From Aradus depressus (Eukaryota; Arthropoda; Insecta; Hemiptera; Aradidae), in NCBI GenBank assembly GCA_963662175.1, contig OY759217.1, positions 52,738,108 to 52,802,107 of the forward strand: 64,000 nt of DNA, given 5' to 3'. A program made the translations under genes and the position numbers. The notes beneath the pieces are model-generated. The model did no database searches, was not told where the DNA came from, and saw only the letters and a list, made by a program, of their open reading frames with translations. Positions 9,701 through 19,739 of the stretch are shown here, piece by piece. Numbering within the stretch: the stretch's first letter is position 1; each line of letters begins with the position of its first letter.

Positions 9701-11408
9701 GATAAAATGGAAATGAATATACTGAGTACGATAAATAAAATTGGCAATACTGTTTGTTATTTGTTTATGTATCGATTTGGTTATTCGAAAAAGTCAAAAT
9801 AACTAGAAAATTAGGGTTTGTGTTATAATACAGTTGAATCGAAAAATAAAAATAAAAAGTTTTATAGTTATTAAATAAAGCAAATAAATGAATGAATACC
9901 GCCTCAATGACTACCTTCTGAACCTCAAGTATTCTTAAGACTTCAAATTTTAAGAAAATGCAAAAAGACTAATAAATAGTTGAGAGGGGGGAAAGCTAAC
10001 AAGAAATTCTGAGATTTATTGATTTTTGGAAGTGATAATGATACACATTTTGGAAGTAATATTGATACATATTTTGGAAGTAATAATGATACATATATTG
10101 GAAATAATAATGATACATATTTTGGAAGTAATAATGATACATTTTTTGAAGCTCAGAATGCTGTTCTCCCTCAAAGGAATGAAGTTATTGCAGAGCACAT
10201 ATCTTATCGCTAGATCTTTATAGCTAAAAAGCTATAATTGAGAACACTTTTTTTTTTTTTTTACAGGAGTACAGACCAAAATATACTATTTGTTACAGTG
10301 AAACATTTCGTAGTCTACGAAAATCTATCCTAACCTGCGATACCTGGGACTTAATTGAAGGTATATTATTGAAATCTGGAACAAAATTGAAGTGTGATAT
10401 TTAGACCTGGCGAAAAATCACTAACAATAAGGCAAAAAATTAGAAAACTTTACTTGGGGTCTAAGCACATGAACTAATCAAAATTATTTTAAAATAAAAT
10501 TTGTAGCAAAAACCAAAAGACACTTTTTATATATGTAGATTACATTTTTTTAAGTTTACTCCGTTTGCGAGATACGGCAGGAATTCGACATAAAACTGCT
10601 GTAAAAGTGTTATTTTGAAACCCTGTTTTTTTTAGATGTTTGCTTGATTTAGCAAAACTGTTTGTCCTATCGAAAAAATAAGTCCTTTCCAGACAAGTTC
10701 CTTATTAAACTTCCAACTGACAAAATGGCAGATTTGAGAGAGGTCTAGCAGCACCTCAAAGAAAGGATTATAAATCTGTGGTCACAGGGAATAAATTGCT
10801 AAATCTAAATTCGTAACTTTTCAGGGCAGCACGTTTTTACTTTTGCATTAATCGTGTAAATCCAGTTTTTGGAATAAATAAATTATGTTTGCATCATTAT
10901 TAATCACATTATACCTTCTAAATCTGTAGGAGTGAATGAAAAAGAATATTGTTAATCCTTACTTGGATTTTCCCTTAGTTACCTAATCATTCCCCATCAC
11001 TTACCTAATTATTATCCGTACTTTTTGAAATACTCTTCAATGATGCCTCTCAAAAGTTGAGCAAGTTGATTTAACCGAAAACACCCTCTTCACTGGGAAT
11101 AGTTGAATAAATGGTTAAATGCAGTTATCTCGTGAATGATTCCTGAAAGAAGTAGATTAAGTTGATTTAACCGAGAACATACACAATTTTACGAGATATC
11201 AAGAAACCCACATCTTTGTAATTCCGAAAGTATTAGAGGCCTGAGCTCCCAACTTCTTCACAGTGCGCAGATGGCTTGGGAGATGATCACAGTACACTTA
11301 ACTCATTTTGTCCATTTTACGACTTAACAACTTATTCCCTGTTACCTTAGAAATATTTCTCAGTAATGTTTAAATTGTGTATCTTAGCAACGAATAATAA
11401 AGAAGTAT
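9701..11408. other. AT-rich intronic stretch
   Basis: No gene is seen. It contains the 24-bp repeat at 10019-10150 and a T16-18 run near 10246-10262. The rest gives neither ORF nor recognised repeat. Confidence 0.5.
10019..10150. repeat. 24-bp tandem repeat, about 5 copies
   Basis: The unit is TTTTGGAAGTAATAATGATACATA with small changes. It keeps frames open on both strands (for example repeated GSNNDTYF), which explains the short ORFs; no protein is proposed. Confidence 0.85.
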
Positions 11409-11420
11409 CTATGTAAGTCA

Positions 11421-12846
11421 ACTGGGAGGGCGCCGGTAGCTCAGTGGTATGCGAGCTTGACTTCTGAGGAGGGCGCCGGTAGCTCAGTGGTATGCGAGCT
11501 TGACTTCTGAGGAGGGCGCCGGTAGCTCAGTGGTATGCGTGCTTGACTTCTGAGGAGGGCGCCGGTAGCTCAGTGGTATGCGAGCTTGACTTCTGAGGAG
11601 GGCGCCGGTAGCTCAGTGGTATGCGAGCTTGACTTCTGAGGAGGGCGCCGGTAGCTCAGTGGTATGCGAGCTTGACTTCTGAGGAGGGCGCCGGTAGCTC
11701 AGTGGTATGCGAGCTTGACTTCTGAGGAGGGCGCCGGTAGCTCAGTGGTATGCGAGCTTGACTTCTGAGGAGGGCGCCGGTAGCTCAGTGGTATGCGAGC
11801 TTGACTTCTGAGGAGGGCGCCGGTAGCTCAGTGGTATGCGAGCTTGACTTCTGAGGAGGGCGCCGGTAGCTCAGTGGTATGCGAGCTTGACTTCTGAGGA
11901 GGGCGCCGGTAGCTCAGTGGTATGCGTGCTTGACTTCTGAGGAGGGCGCCGGTAGCTCAGTGGTATGCGAGCTTGACTTCTGAGGAGGGCGCCGGTAGCT
12001 CAGTGGTATGCGAGCTTGACTTCTGAGGAGGGCGCCGGTAGCTCAGTGGTATGCGAGCTTGACTTCTGAGGAGGGCGCCGGTAGCTCAGTGGTATGCGAG
12101 CTTGACTTCTGAGGAGGGCGCCGGTAGCTCAGTGGTATGCGTGCTTGACTTCTGAGGAGGGCGCCGGTAGCTCAGTGGTATGCGTGCTTGACTTCTGAGG
12201 AGGGCGCCGGTAGCTCAGTGGTATGCGAGCTTGACTTCTGAGGAGGGCGCCGGTAGCTCAGTGGTATGCGAGCTTGACTTCTGAGGAGGGCGCCGGTAGC
12301 TCAGTGGTATGCGTGCTTGACTTCTGAGGAGGGCGCCGGTAGCTCAGTGGTATGCGAGCTTGACTTCTGAGGAGGGCGCCGGTAGCTCAGTGGTATGCGT
12401 GCTTGACTTCTGAGGAGGGCGCCGGTAGCTCAGTGGTATGCGAGCTTGACTTCTGAGGAGGGCGCCGGTAGCTCAGTGGTATGCGAGCTTGACTTCTGAG
12501 GAGGGCGCCGGTAGCTCAGTGGTATGCGAGCTTGACTTCTGAGGAGGGCGCCGGTAGCTCAGTGGTATGCGAGCTTGACTTCTGAGGAGGGCGCCGGTAG
12601 CTCAGTGGTATGCGAGCTTGACTTCTGAGGAGGGCGCCGGTAGCTCAGTGGTATGCGAGCTTGACTTCTGAGGAGGGCGCCGGTAGCTCAGTGGTATGCG
12701 TGCTTGACTAAAAATTTAGGGTAGGCAAAATTTAGGACTCCCACAGTAGAGTCGGGCTCATGTCCACCAGAGTGACGAAAGAACGCTCTGGTAGTAGGCG
12801 ATATGACCTCGTAGTTAAAGCCCGGGCATGAGTCATAAAACCTAAC
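11421..12846 (+). mobile_element. SINE-A whose tRNA head is amplified about 30-fold
   Basis: A 43-bp unit (GAGGGCGCCGGTAGCTCAGT, GGTATGCGAGCTTGACTTCT, GAG) repeats about 30 times from 11427 to about 12709. Variants read GCGTGC for GCGAGC. The array then joins the SINE-A 3' body at AAAAATTTAGGGTAGGC, with about 250 bp of the body including the B box deleted. The insertion is flanked by CTATGTAAGTCA at 11409-11420 and 12847-12858, so array and body form one unit. Each unit carries a pol III A box (TAGCTCAGTGG); none carries a B box. The tail is CATAAAACCTAAC. Confidence 0.93.
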
Positions 12847-12858
12847 CTATGTAAGTCA

Positions 12859-13351
12859 CCTATTAGAGTGGGAGTAAAACCTTTGATTTAAACACGACTC
12901 TTTTTGAAATAGAGATTTAGTGACCGCTCTCAAAATGCAGTGGCCCCTCGGTTCCGCTGCACTGTACAGGTGACACTATGCAAGCATTGACTGTAATATT
13001 TCTTCAGCAGACTGCAATTAGGGACTCCAAGGTACAGAGGAAGACATTAAGATGACATGGCCATCCCCAACCATGAATTAATTATTTCTCTAAGTACTTA
13101 GTTCTTAAACGATTTTTTAAATTATACACCAAAAAAAAAGAGGATGATAAAGATTCTTAAATTTATTATTATCTTTCAAAGTAACCCAGAAATTGTAACA
13201 AATTTCATTTTGATAATATACAATATTGATCAAAGAGCCTTTAATAGCCTTAATGGCATAAAACCTACCATCCTCGTATAGCTAGCTAATGGGATACCGC
13301 TAGACAACTCCATCTAATGACTCATTGTAGCAGCTTCAAATATTGAACATT
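12859..13351. other. intronic stretch without recognised content
   Basis: The sequence is of mixed composition, more complex at 12930-13080, then AT-rich. No ORF, repeat border or RNA is recognised. Confidence 0.5.
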
Positions 13352-13805
13352 TTGAATCACCGGCTATGTACTTCCCCAGCATAAATTAATCAATTAAGTT
13401 TTCACTCTCCCTCCAAAGTTCATCGATCTTTTAGGCTAAAACTCCCTATTTGGCTTAAATATTACATTTTCTGTCAATACATTCATTATACCAGCATTTA
13501 TTGGGATATTTGAGTCGAGCCCTCTTCTCCGGTCCCTCCTTCTCTTCGACCGATTTCATGGAAAATTAATAGGTGCTATGTTTAAGGGATTTTTAATTTA
13601 CAATATAAAATATAATCCCCCTCTTCCTTTTGCCCGATTTAGCTGAAATAGGTGTCATCAATTATGTTAATAGACACACACACACAGAATTAATTTTTTC
13701 ATATTTGGAAGGTCGGAAAATATGAAATTCCGTTCAAAACTCGGCATCGAAGTTCTGACCGATTACATAACTTCCAGTATACGTTGTATAGTTGGGAAAG
13801 TAAAA
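13352..13805 (-). repeat. family B copy
   Basis: It starts GAATCACCGGCTATGTACTT CCCC and passes CTCCCTCCAAAGTTCATCG, then TACATTTTCTGTCAATACATTC and (CA)n. It ends CGATTACATAACTTCCAGTATACG and GGGAAAGTAA. This is the family order in reverse orientation, with decayed ends. Confidence 0.7.
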
Positions 13806-14820
13806 CCATTACAGAGAAGAGCGATCAGATCGCACACTGAAGGGTTCCGTAGGTCAACATTCCTTTGATATATTAACAAATAAACGTTTAATAATTAGAC
13901 AATTCTATAATATTTTGCTTGAATATTCCATTATTTATTTGCTTGTGCAATTAGAAGAAAGTGGAATGTTACGATATTCCGTTCAGATTATAGATTATTT
14001 AAAAATATTTTTATAAATTATAAAATTAATCTTTTAGAAAGTTCTGCGATTTGATATAATAAGTTAGATAGTTTTCAAAACTATTTGATAAGCTCTACCA
14101 AATATAATCGTCGCTAGATTTAGAATTTTATTTTTTGTATATTGATATACTTTTCTTGTTATATGATTATGGGTTATTGATATTAGAAAAATGAAATCTA
14201 TGAAACCCTTTAATGTTATTTGCCTGTTAAATTGTTAGGTTTCCAATTTGGGGTCTACATAGCAGAAATATATAAACTAAAAGCAAATATGTTTAAAAAA
14301 AAAAAGCACTACTGACGCCAAGAAGGAAGGAATATCTCAGAGCAATACGTGAGAGGCAGGAGGCCGGTCTATATATACTGGCTGTAGGCAACTATCGTGT
14401 TCACAGACAGACAGGAAACGTCTTCTTTATTATTTTTTTTCATTTATGAAGTCAGGAGGCCGAAAAATATGAAAATATCTTCGAGCTGGGGAGGTAAAAA
14501 AACATAAGGCTGGCAGACGTGTTCTTCAAATGGATGTATCGTAACGAAATTTTATATCTGGTCTCATTTCAGCCAAGTAAGACAAAGGGAAATAAGGGAT
14601 TAAAGGGAGAGCGGAAACTTAGCTAAGTACAAACTAGTTCGAGAGGAAAAGGGGGCGCACCGTTTTTTGTAACTGGTTATTTGATAGGTTTGGTAAAGTT
14701 GAGGGGCCCCCCACACGGGGAGAGGGGGCGGGCAAATACCTGGTTCCCCACTGCCGACCCCCTCCACATCTTCACAATGAAAAGTACGTAAACAACGGAA
14801 ATTACTAACACACACGCTCT
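13806..14820. other. intronic stretch with a family B fragment
   Basis: It is AT-rich to about 14300. The span 14390-14500 (TGTTCACAGACAGACAGG to GAGCTGGGGAGGTAA) resembles the family B 3' module. A G/C-rich patch lies at 14640-14770 (CCCCCCACACGGGGAGAGGG). No gene is seen. Confidence 0.5.
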
Positions 14821-14825
14821 GTAAT

Positions 14826-15144
14826 TGTGCATGCTTACTGAGCTCAAGATCTCAGGTTCGAAACACGGCCGAGGCCCTTAGTTTATTTTACCTAAAAAGG
14901 TAAAACAAACTTAAGCACGCCGTCCTTCGGATGGGACGTTAAGCGATGGTCCCGAGCCTGTACAATGTCAGGTACTCGTTAAAGACCCCCTACCCTATGT
15001 TAATAAAAATGTAGGGTAGGCAAAATTTAGGACTCCCACAGTAGAGTCGGGCTCATGTCCACCAGAGTGACGAAAGAGCGCTCCGGTAATAGGCGATATG
15101 ACCTCGTAGTTAAAGCCCGGGCATGAGTCATAAAACCTAACCTA
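14826..15144 (+). mobile_element. SINE-A, 5'-truncated
   Basis: The A box is missing. The B box is GGTTCGAAACACG (near 14855), followed by an intact body and the tail CATAAAACCTAACC. The next bases, TATGTAAGTCACCTAT, equal the 3' flank of the amplified copy at 12846. That text belongs to family B, so two SINEs sit at the same family B position. Another 3' SINE fragment follows at about 15180-15252. Confidence 0.82.
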
Positions 15145-15250
15145 TGTAAGTCACCTATACGTAGTAGAGACAGACTAAATTCCTCCAGAGTGACGAAAGA
15201 GCGCTTTAGTAGTAGGTCCGTTAAGGCGCGGGCATGTGTCATAATAACCA

Positions 15251-15635
15251 ACTCATCGTGATGAATCTATGTACTCTTGAACATTTTTGGGATACACATG
15301 TTAAATTTAATCAAAATCGATAGTTTTGGAGGAGTTAGAAAAGTTCAAAAATGTGCATCAAGCGACTCATCGCCATTACTTTTCTTGATGGATGCATCTT
15401 TATTAAACTTAAAAATAATTAAAAACTGCATCTGTTGTATTATTATTTTTATGTATTATTTATTTATTCGTTTTATTTTATATTTTACTACTATTGTTAT
15501 TGTTATTACTAGTCATATGTGTCCAACTCCAATATGTAATAACGTATACATTTCATGACGTATCCTATTACCATGTTATGGTTTAACGGAAATAAATATT
15601 AATATTATTATATCTGTTGATAAGTAGAAAAGTTG
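15251..15635 (+). repeat. repeat E: retroelement-like 3' end next to a splice donor
   Basis: The end text (TGACGTATCCTATTACCATG, GGTTTAACGGAAATAAATATT and a TTA-rich tail) is shared with 62700-63260 (TGACGTATCCTATTACCAAG, GGTTTAATGGAAATAAATTT). An ordered 3' end with a simple-repeat tail suggests a non-LTR element. It stops within about 30 bp of the PEDS1 exon 1 donor. Confidence 0.55.
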
Positions 15636-15641
15636 GTTTAC

Positions 15642-15981
15642 CTCGGCTGTAGAGACTGGCCAGTTGCTGGGCTCCCTTGTGCTGAGGGCCCCATCTCGGG
15701 AACACAACCTCCTCGGGCCTCACACTCGAATTGGCGTTGGGATCATCCTCTGTCATCGAGTTGACCAGGAACGCTTCAACCTGTCCCTCTTCTTTCTGCC
15801 CAACGAAAGCTCGGAGTCTTCTTGTCATGCCTGACATCTTGTGTTCCGCCAACCTCCTCATCCCAGAACTGGCGTTCGGATCGTCTTCCGCCATCAAGTT
15901 GGTCAGGTACACTTGCAGCGTTGCCTCCTTCTTCCTCCGGACGAGTGCTCCGAGTCCACCAGACATCTGCTGGTCAGCCAT
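15642..15981 (-). CDS. PEDS1: PEDS1 (Kua/TMEM189) exon 1, N-terminus
   Basis: The start codon is at 15981-15979 and the donor is CCGAG|GTAAACC, so the exon supplies 113 codons plus one base. That base joins GT of exon 2 to restore a glycine, giving LYSRG-KRTQEC across the junction. Residues 96-112 (RWGPQHKGAQQLASLYS) match the region just before the first membrane helix of animal PEDS1. The preceding 95 residues are longer than in the human protein and hold an internal duplication: residues 9-41 and 54-86 align without gaps, about half identical, each with an EDDPNA core. The N-terminus is charged and lacks a signal peptide. The start was chosen as the first ATG of the open frame; the next Met (residue 6) is possible. 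Confidence 0.9.
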
Positions 15982-16150
15982 GCACCACTCTCACCGCTTC
16001 TTGCCGACCGACTGAGGGTCACTATACACCTTCTGGCGCACTCCCAGCTGGCGCCCGCCCCTCCTGACGCCTGACGTCACTCCTCCCATTCTAGACCACC
16101 CCCACCACCACCACTTCGCCACAAATACGATACGCTATTTACAACGACTC
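15982..16150 (-). promoter_or_regulatory. putative PEDS1 promoter and 5'UTR (CRE, GC box)
   Basis: This GC-rich stretch lies immediately upstream of the start codon in an AT-rich neighbourhood. It holds a palindromic CRE, TGACGTCA, at 16072-16079, a GC box (CCCGCCCCTC) at 16054-16063 and an E-box CAGCTG near 16045. I see no TATA box. The transcription start is not determined. Confidence 0.6.
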
Positions 16151-16561
16151 AGCCGTGGGTGTGTTTTCATTCATGAAGAGTACTCACGTCACAGTAGAGC
16201 AGCCAGTTATCCGACTTACAATGTTGTTTCATTAACCCACCTCCGGATCCAACTCGGTTCAGAAAGGATAGGATCTCCAACCTTGTCTTAAAGGCAATCT
16301 TATAGAGATAGTAGAAACATTTACTTTGAATCGATAGACCTAACCGTTTTTGAATTATTGCAACAAAAAGGAGAAAACAAATAGGATTTTTTATTTTACA
16401 GTAGTTTTTTAAAAATAATAATAGATTTTTCTTCAGTAAGTGTTGTATCTTATGGAAGAAATGCTTGTACTCAGCAACTCAAAAACTAATACATCTTCCA
16501 AAAAGTGTTCAGATAGGAAAAAAATACAATATTTAGATATTCATTGAGCAAATTTTAAAAA
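16151..16561. other. upstream flank of PEDS1
   Basis: No gene or recognised repeat is seen. The stretch becomes AT-rich towards 16560. Confidence 0.5.
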
Positions 16562-16911
16562 AATACGCGGTTGCTCAGAGGTGGAGTGCTAGTTTACTGA
16601 GATCAAGATCGCGGGTTTGAAACCCAGCCGAAATCCATCGGTTTTCTACCCTGGAGGTGAAACACATTGAGCACGTCGTGCCTTCGGATGGGACGTTAAG
16701 CGATGGTCCCGAGCCAGGTACTTGGGATGGGACGTTATGCGATGGTCCCGAGCCAGGTACTTGTTACTCTAAGTGGATAAATCTGGGTAGGCAAGATTTA
16801 GTGCTTCCACAGTAGAGTCGGGCTCATGCCCATCAGAGTGACAAAAGAGCGCTCTGGTAGTAGGCGATATGACCTTGTAGTTAAAGCCCGGACAGGAGTC
16901 ATAACTAACTA
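16562..16911 (+). mobile_element. SINE-A subfamily copy with internal duplication
   Basis: The head is GGTTGCTCAGAGGTGGAGTG and the B box GGGTTTGAAACCC. Within the body, the segment GATGGGACGTTAAGCGATGG plus TCCCGAGCCAGGTACTTG is duplicated in tandem (about 16687-16764, period about 40 bp). The 3' part (GGTAGTAGGCGATATGACC) is standard and the tail reads AGTCATAACTAACTAG. Confidence 0.85.
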
Positions 16912-17737
16912 GAATCTCAAGAGACTCCGCTTTCTCAAAACATATGGATAAATCCAGCTGCTCCACGAATCGAATGAACCGTATTATTTATTGTTTTTGA
17001 AGGGGTTCAAATTTTGAAAGAATAGTTCGGAATAGGATGGATTTTCAGAAGGTTTAAAATCTCTTTGGAAAACGAATATTAAATCCCTTCATGCTCTGAA
17101 ATCTTCATCAAAATTACTACTACTCAATTACTAAATTACCTGTCGGTACTAAACAGTTGGAAAGCGCTCGTAGTAGGATTTTAAAAACACACTCAAGCTG
17201 ACAGATAATAAAATTAGAACAGCATGGAGTTTATTATGTAAATACGGAAATAAAAAGAAAAGAAGAAAAGCAGAAATAACGCAAATAAGTGTCGGTAAAA
17301 ATATGAAGATGGCTGATGTAGCGAGAAGTGATTATTTCACAGGTTGTAAAATAAAATATAGTCTGACCTCTCACAGATTTTATTATACTTTATTTGACAA
17401 CCTGTGTCGGTAAAAACGTTCTGATAGAAAAAGAATCATTTCATTAAGTAATTAAATACTTCGTAACAATTAGTAGCCTAACAATTAAACGATTGACTAA
17501 TGCCTAATAATTCGAATAAAGATACGTCTAAATCAATCCTAATTTTTAATAAAATTAGTAAATCGAACTTTAAACCTATGTTTCTCTATCAAGCAACGAG
17601 TGGGGAAGTTATTAGTGCTATCCACGATATAATAAATAAATCATCATAATTATTTAACAAACAATAGAGTCGAAAATCTTCTCTTTAACGTTATTAAGGT
17701 GTGTTTTAATGAGGCTGCCTCCGTAACTCAGTGAAGT
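16912..17737. other. AT-rich flank, possible LINE remains
   Basis: Near 17203 a short reading NKIRTAWSLLCKYG resembles the linker between endonuclease and RT in LINEs, in the same direction as the RT scrap at 17738. Otherwise AT-rich and featureless. Confidence 0.4.
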
Positions 17738-17935
17738 TCGCCAGAACCATGCCACTACTCAACAAGGTGACTATTGCCAAAAATTATAGACCCTTCTCAG
17801 TGCTTCCAATTCGAAACGTTATAAAAAAAAAACAGTTTTAAGTCGCTTATTAAATTTTTGGAACAGAATCCTAACTGAGTTCGACTCTCAGTTCCTCCAA
17901 AGATATACTGGAAGATCTATCAGAATAAATTTTGT
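17738..17935 (+). pseudogene. LINE RT remnant (finger region)
   Basis: Translation gives KNYRPFSVLPIRNVI, the RT block 2 (NYRPIS-LP) motif of non-LTR elements. After an A10 run come SRLLNFWNRILTEFDSQFL and a TGRSI segment resembling the QFGFR-G-ST region. Stops and shifts interrupt it. The clade is uncertain (CR1/Jockey-like). Confidence 0.7.
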
Positions 17936-17939
17936 TTAG

Positions 17940-18185
17940 TTAGTTCGTTATTATGAGTCATGCCCAGTCTTTTAACTAGTAGGTCTATCGCCTACTACCA
18001 GATGGCTCTTTCGTCACTCTGGTGGACATGAACCCGACTCTACTCTGGGAGTGCTAAATTTAGCCTACCCTAAATTTTTATTCACCTAGGATAAGGGTGG
18101 GTACCTGACATCGTAGAGGCTCGGCACCATCGCTCAATATCCTATCCGAAGGACGGCATGCTCAAAGTTTTTTTTTACCTCCACG
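17940..18185 (-). mobile_element. SINE-A, 5'-truncated copy
   Basis: The plus text begins TTATGAGTCATGCCCAG and passes TCTATCGCCTACTACCAGA, TCTTTCGTCACTCTGGTGG and CTACCCTAAATTTTTATTC. It ends in AAAGTTTTTTTTTACCTCC, where the tRNA head should follow. Confidence 0.82.
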
Positions 18186-18231
18186 TCGGTTTTGAAATAT
18201 ATATATTGTGATGTATAAAAATGATACACAC

Positions 18232-18284
<53 letters not shown>

Positions 18285-18482
18285 CTTCTTTTGGCTTTAT
18301 GAACGGTGCATATTAGCCATGTCAATGTGTTATGTATAATTATTTAAGACATCCATGGCCCCGGGAGGGAGTTCTATCTACGAAATAAAACTCACTCCCG
18401 GACGGGATCCGAACCCACGAACCATGGTGAGACCATGCGACCAAAGCCCTACGCTCTAGCCCGCACGGCCACCATGGCCCCC
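18232..18482 (-). mobile_element. SINE-2: second tRNA-like SINE, long poly-A
   Basis: Read on the minus strand the head includes GCGGGCTAGAGCGTAGGG and the B-box-like GGGTTCGGATCCCG, then GAGTGAGTTTTATTTCGTAG, and an A-rich tail of nearly 50 bases (plus-strand T run 18234-18284). The 9-bp target duplication GATACACAC is at 18223-18231 and 18483-18491. A second copy without the long tail is at 53183-53350. Confidence 0.87.
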
Positions 18483-18491
18483 GATACACAC

Positions 18492-19160
18492 ATTAAAATA
18501 ATTAAATTATAAACATTAAAAAATTAATTATATTGATTTTTATATAAAAAGCAAACTTTGCAAAAACAAAACACGCCCATCAGCTGTTTTAATTAATGTT
18601 GTGAAGAGACGAGTCCAGGTTGTTGAATGGCGACGGTCTGAGTAGATTGACAGTTAAGTTGTGGTGAGATGACGTGGCCAACTACCGTATGGTGAACAAC
18701 ACGTTTTTGTGCTCCTCAATATTCGTTTTCTTTGAAGGCTATTTAAACTTATTGTTTAAAATATTTTCGATTCTTTTTTTTTTTAAAGAGAACTGTGGTT
18801 AATTTCTGTTTGAATTTTATGTTATGTGTTCATTAGAAACTTGAAACTTTATGTGTTCATTAGAAACTTGAAAAAATAACCTTACTTAAAATATTTCAAT
18901 TTAATTCAGTTTATTCCTTTTACTTTACTTTCTTTTGTTCGTTTTATGTTTTAATTTATGTTATTGTTTCGTGTTGTGTTTTATTATATTATTATATAGT
19001 TTTGTTTTCTGCTCACAGATATATCCCTGGGAATTACTGAAGTTGCCAACTGTTCCGCCATTTTTTCTTGAATCAACCTGATTTATACAAATGTAGTCCA
19101 ACTTTCTTCAGCGAGCACGTGAGCAGGTTTCTTCAGAATACTTTGCATATTATTGCATAC
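18492..19160. other. AT-rich stretch with a lone relative of the 73-bp satellite
   Basis: Bases about 19003-19060 (TTTTCTGCTCACAGATATA, CTGGGAATTACTGAAGTTGCC) are a diverged single copy of the unit amplified at 29815-31500. A short direct duplication (ACTTTATGTGTTCATTAGAAAC) lies at 18826-18869. Nothing else is recognised. Confidence 0.6.
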
Positions 19161-19739
19161 TAGCAGTAATACCCGGCGTTGCCCGGGGAACTTTGACTTT
19201 TCTCCCAATATCTCCTATAAGGCTATTCAGTTTCTCGACAGTACATTCATCATGTTATAATTTTCAATTATTCATACGGAATAAGGCTTATAGTCCTTCA
19301 ACTGTAGTAACGCTAGCTTTGGAGCTAAAACTAATTTATTCAAAAAGATTTCTCATTAATCGTTGCAATGGTTTTCGAGTTACAAAGATTGCGTGAGTGG
19401 ATGCTGGGTTGGACCAGGGGTTGATTAAAAAATAGACCTTAACCTTCCGGTAGATAAAACTTATCTATTCAAAAAGATTTCTCATTAATCATTGCAGTGG
19501 TTTTTGAGTTACAAAGATTGCGTGGGTGGATGCTGGGATGGACCACATATTGAGGTACTAATACGCCTATAACATTCCACAGACGATGACGAACAAATTT
19601 TTTTTTTTTTTTTTTTTTCACCTTTATTACATAATTTCCAACTATGAAATATATCACAACAAGGAAATATAATCACAAAGAAAAACAGAAATACCACTTG
19701 AGTCTCTTGATGAGACGGCTGGTCAATACCACCGCCTCC

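Larger units (their letters stand above)
681..15641 (-). other. PEDS1 intron 1 (about 15 kb)
   Basis: The intron is bounded by donor CCGAG|GTAAACC at exon 1 (GT on 15640-15641) and acceptor TTGCAG at exon 2. It holds SINE-A copies, family B repeats, a LINE, a hAT element and four tandem arrays. I saw no further exon-like segment of the Kua family in it. Confidence 0.85.

Noticed and set aside
11427..12709. An array of about 30 tRNA genes
   Set aside because: Each unit holds only the A-box half of a SINE head; no B box, anticodon arm or acceptor pairing, so not tRNA genes.
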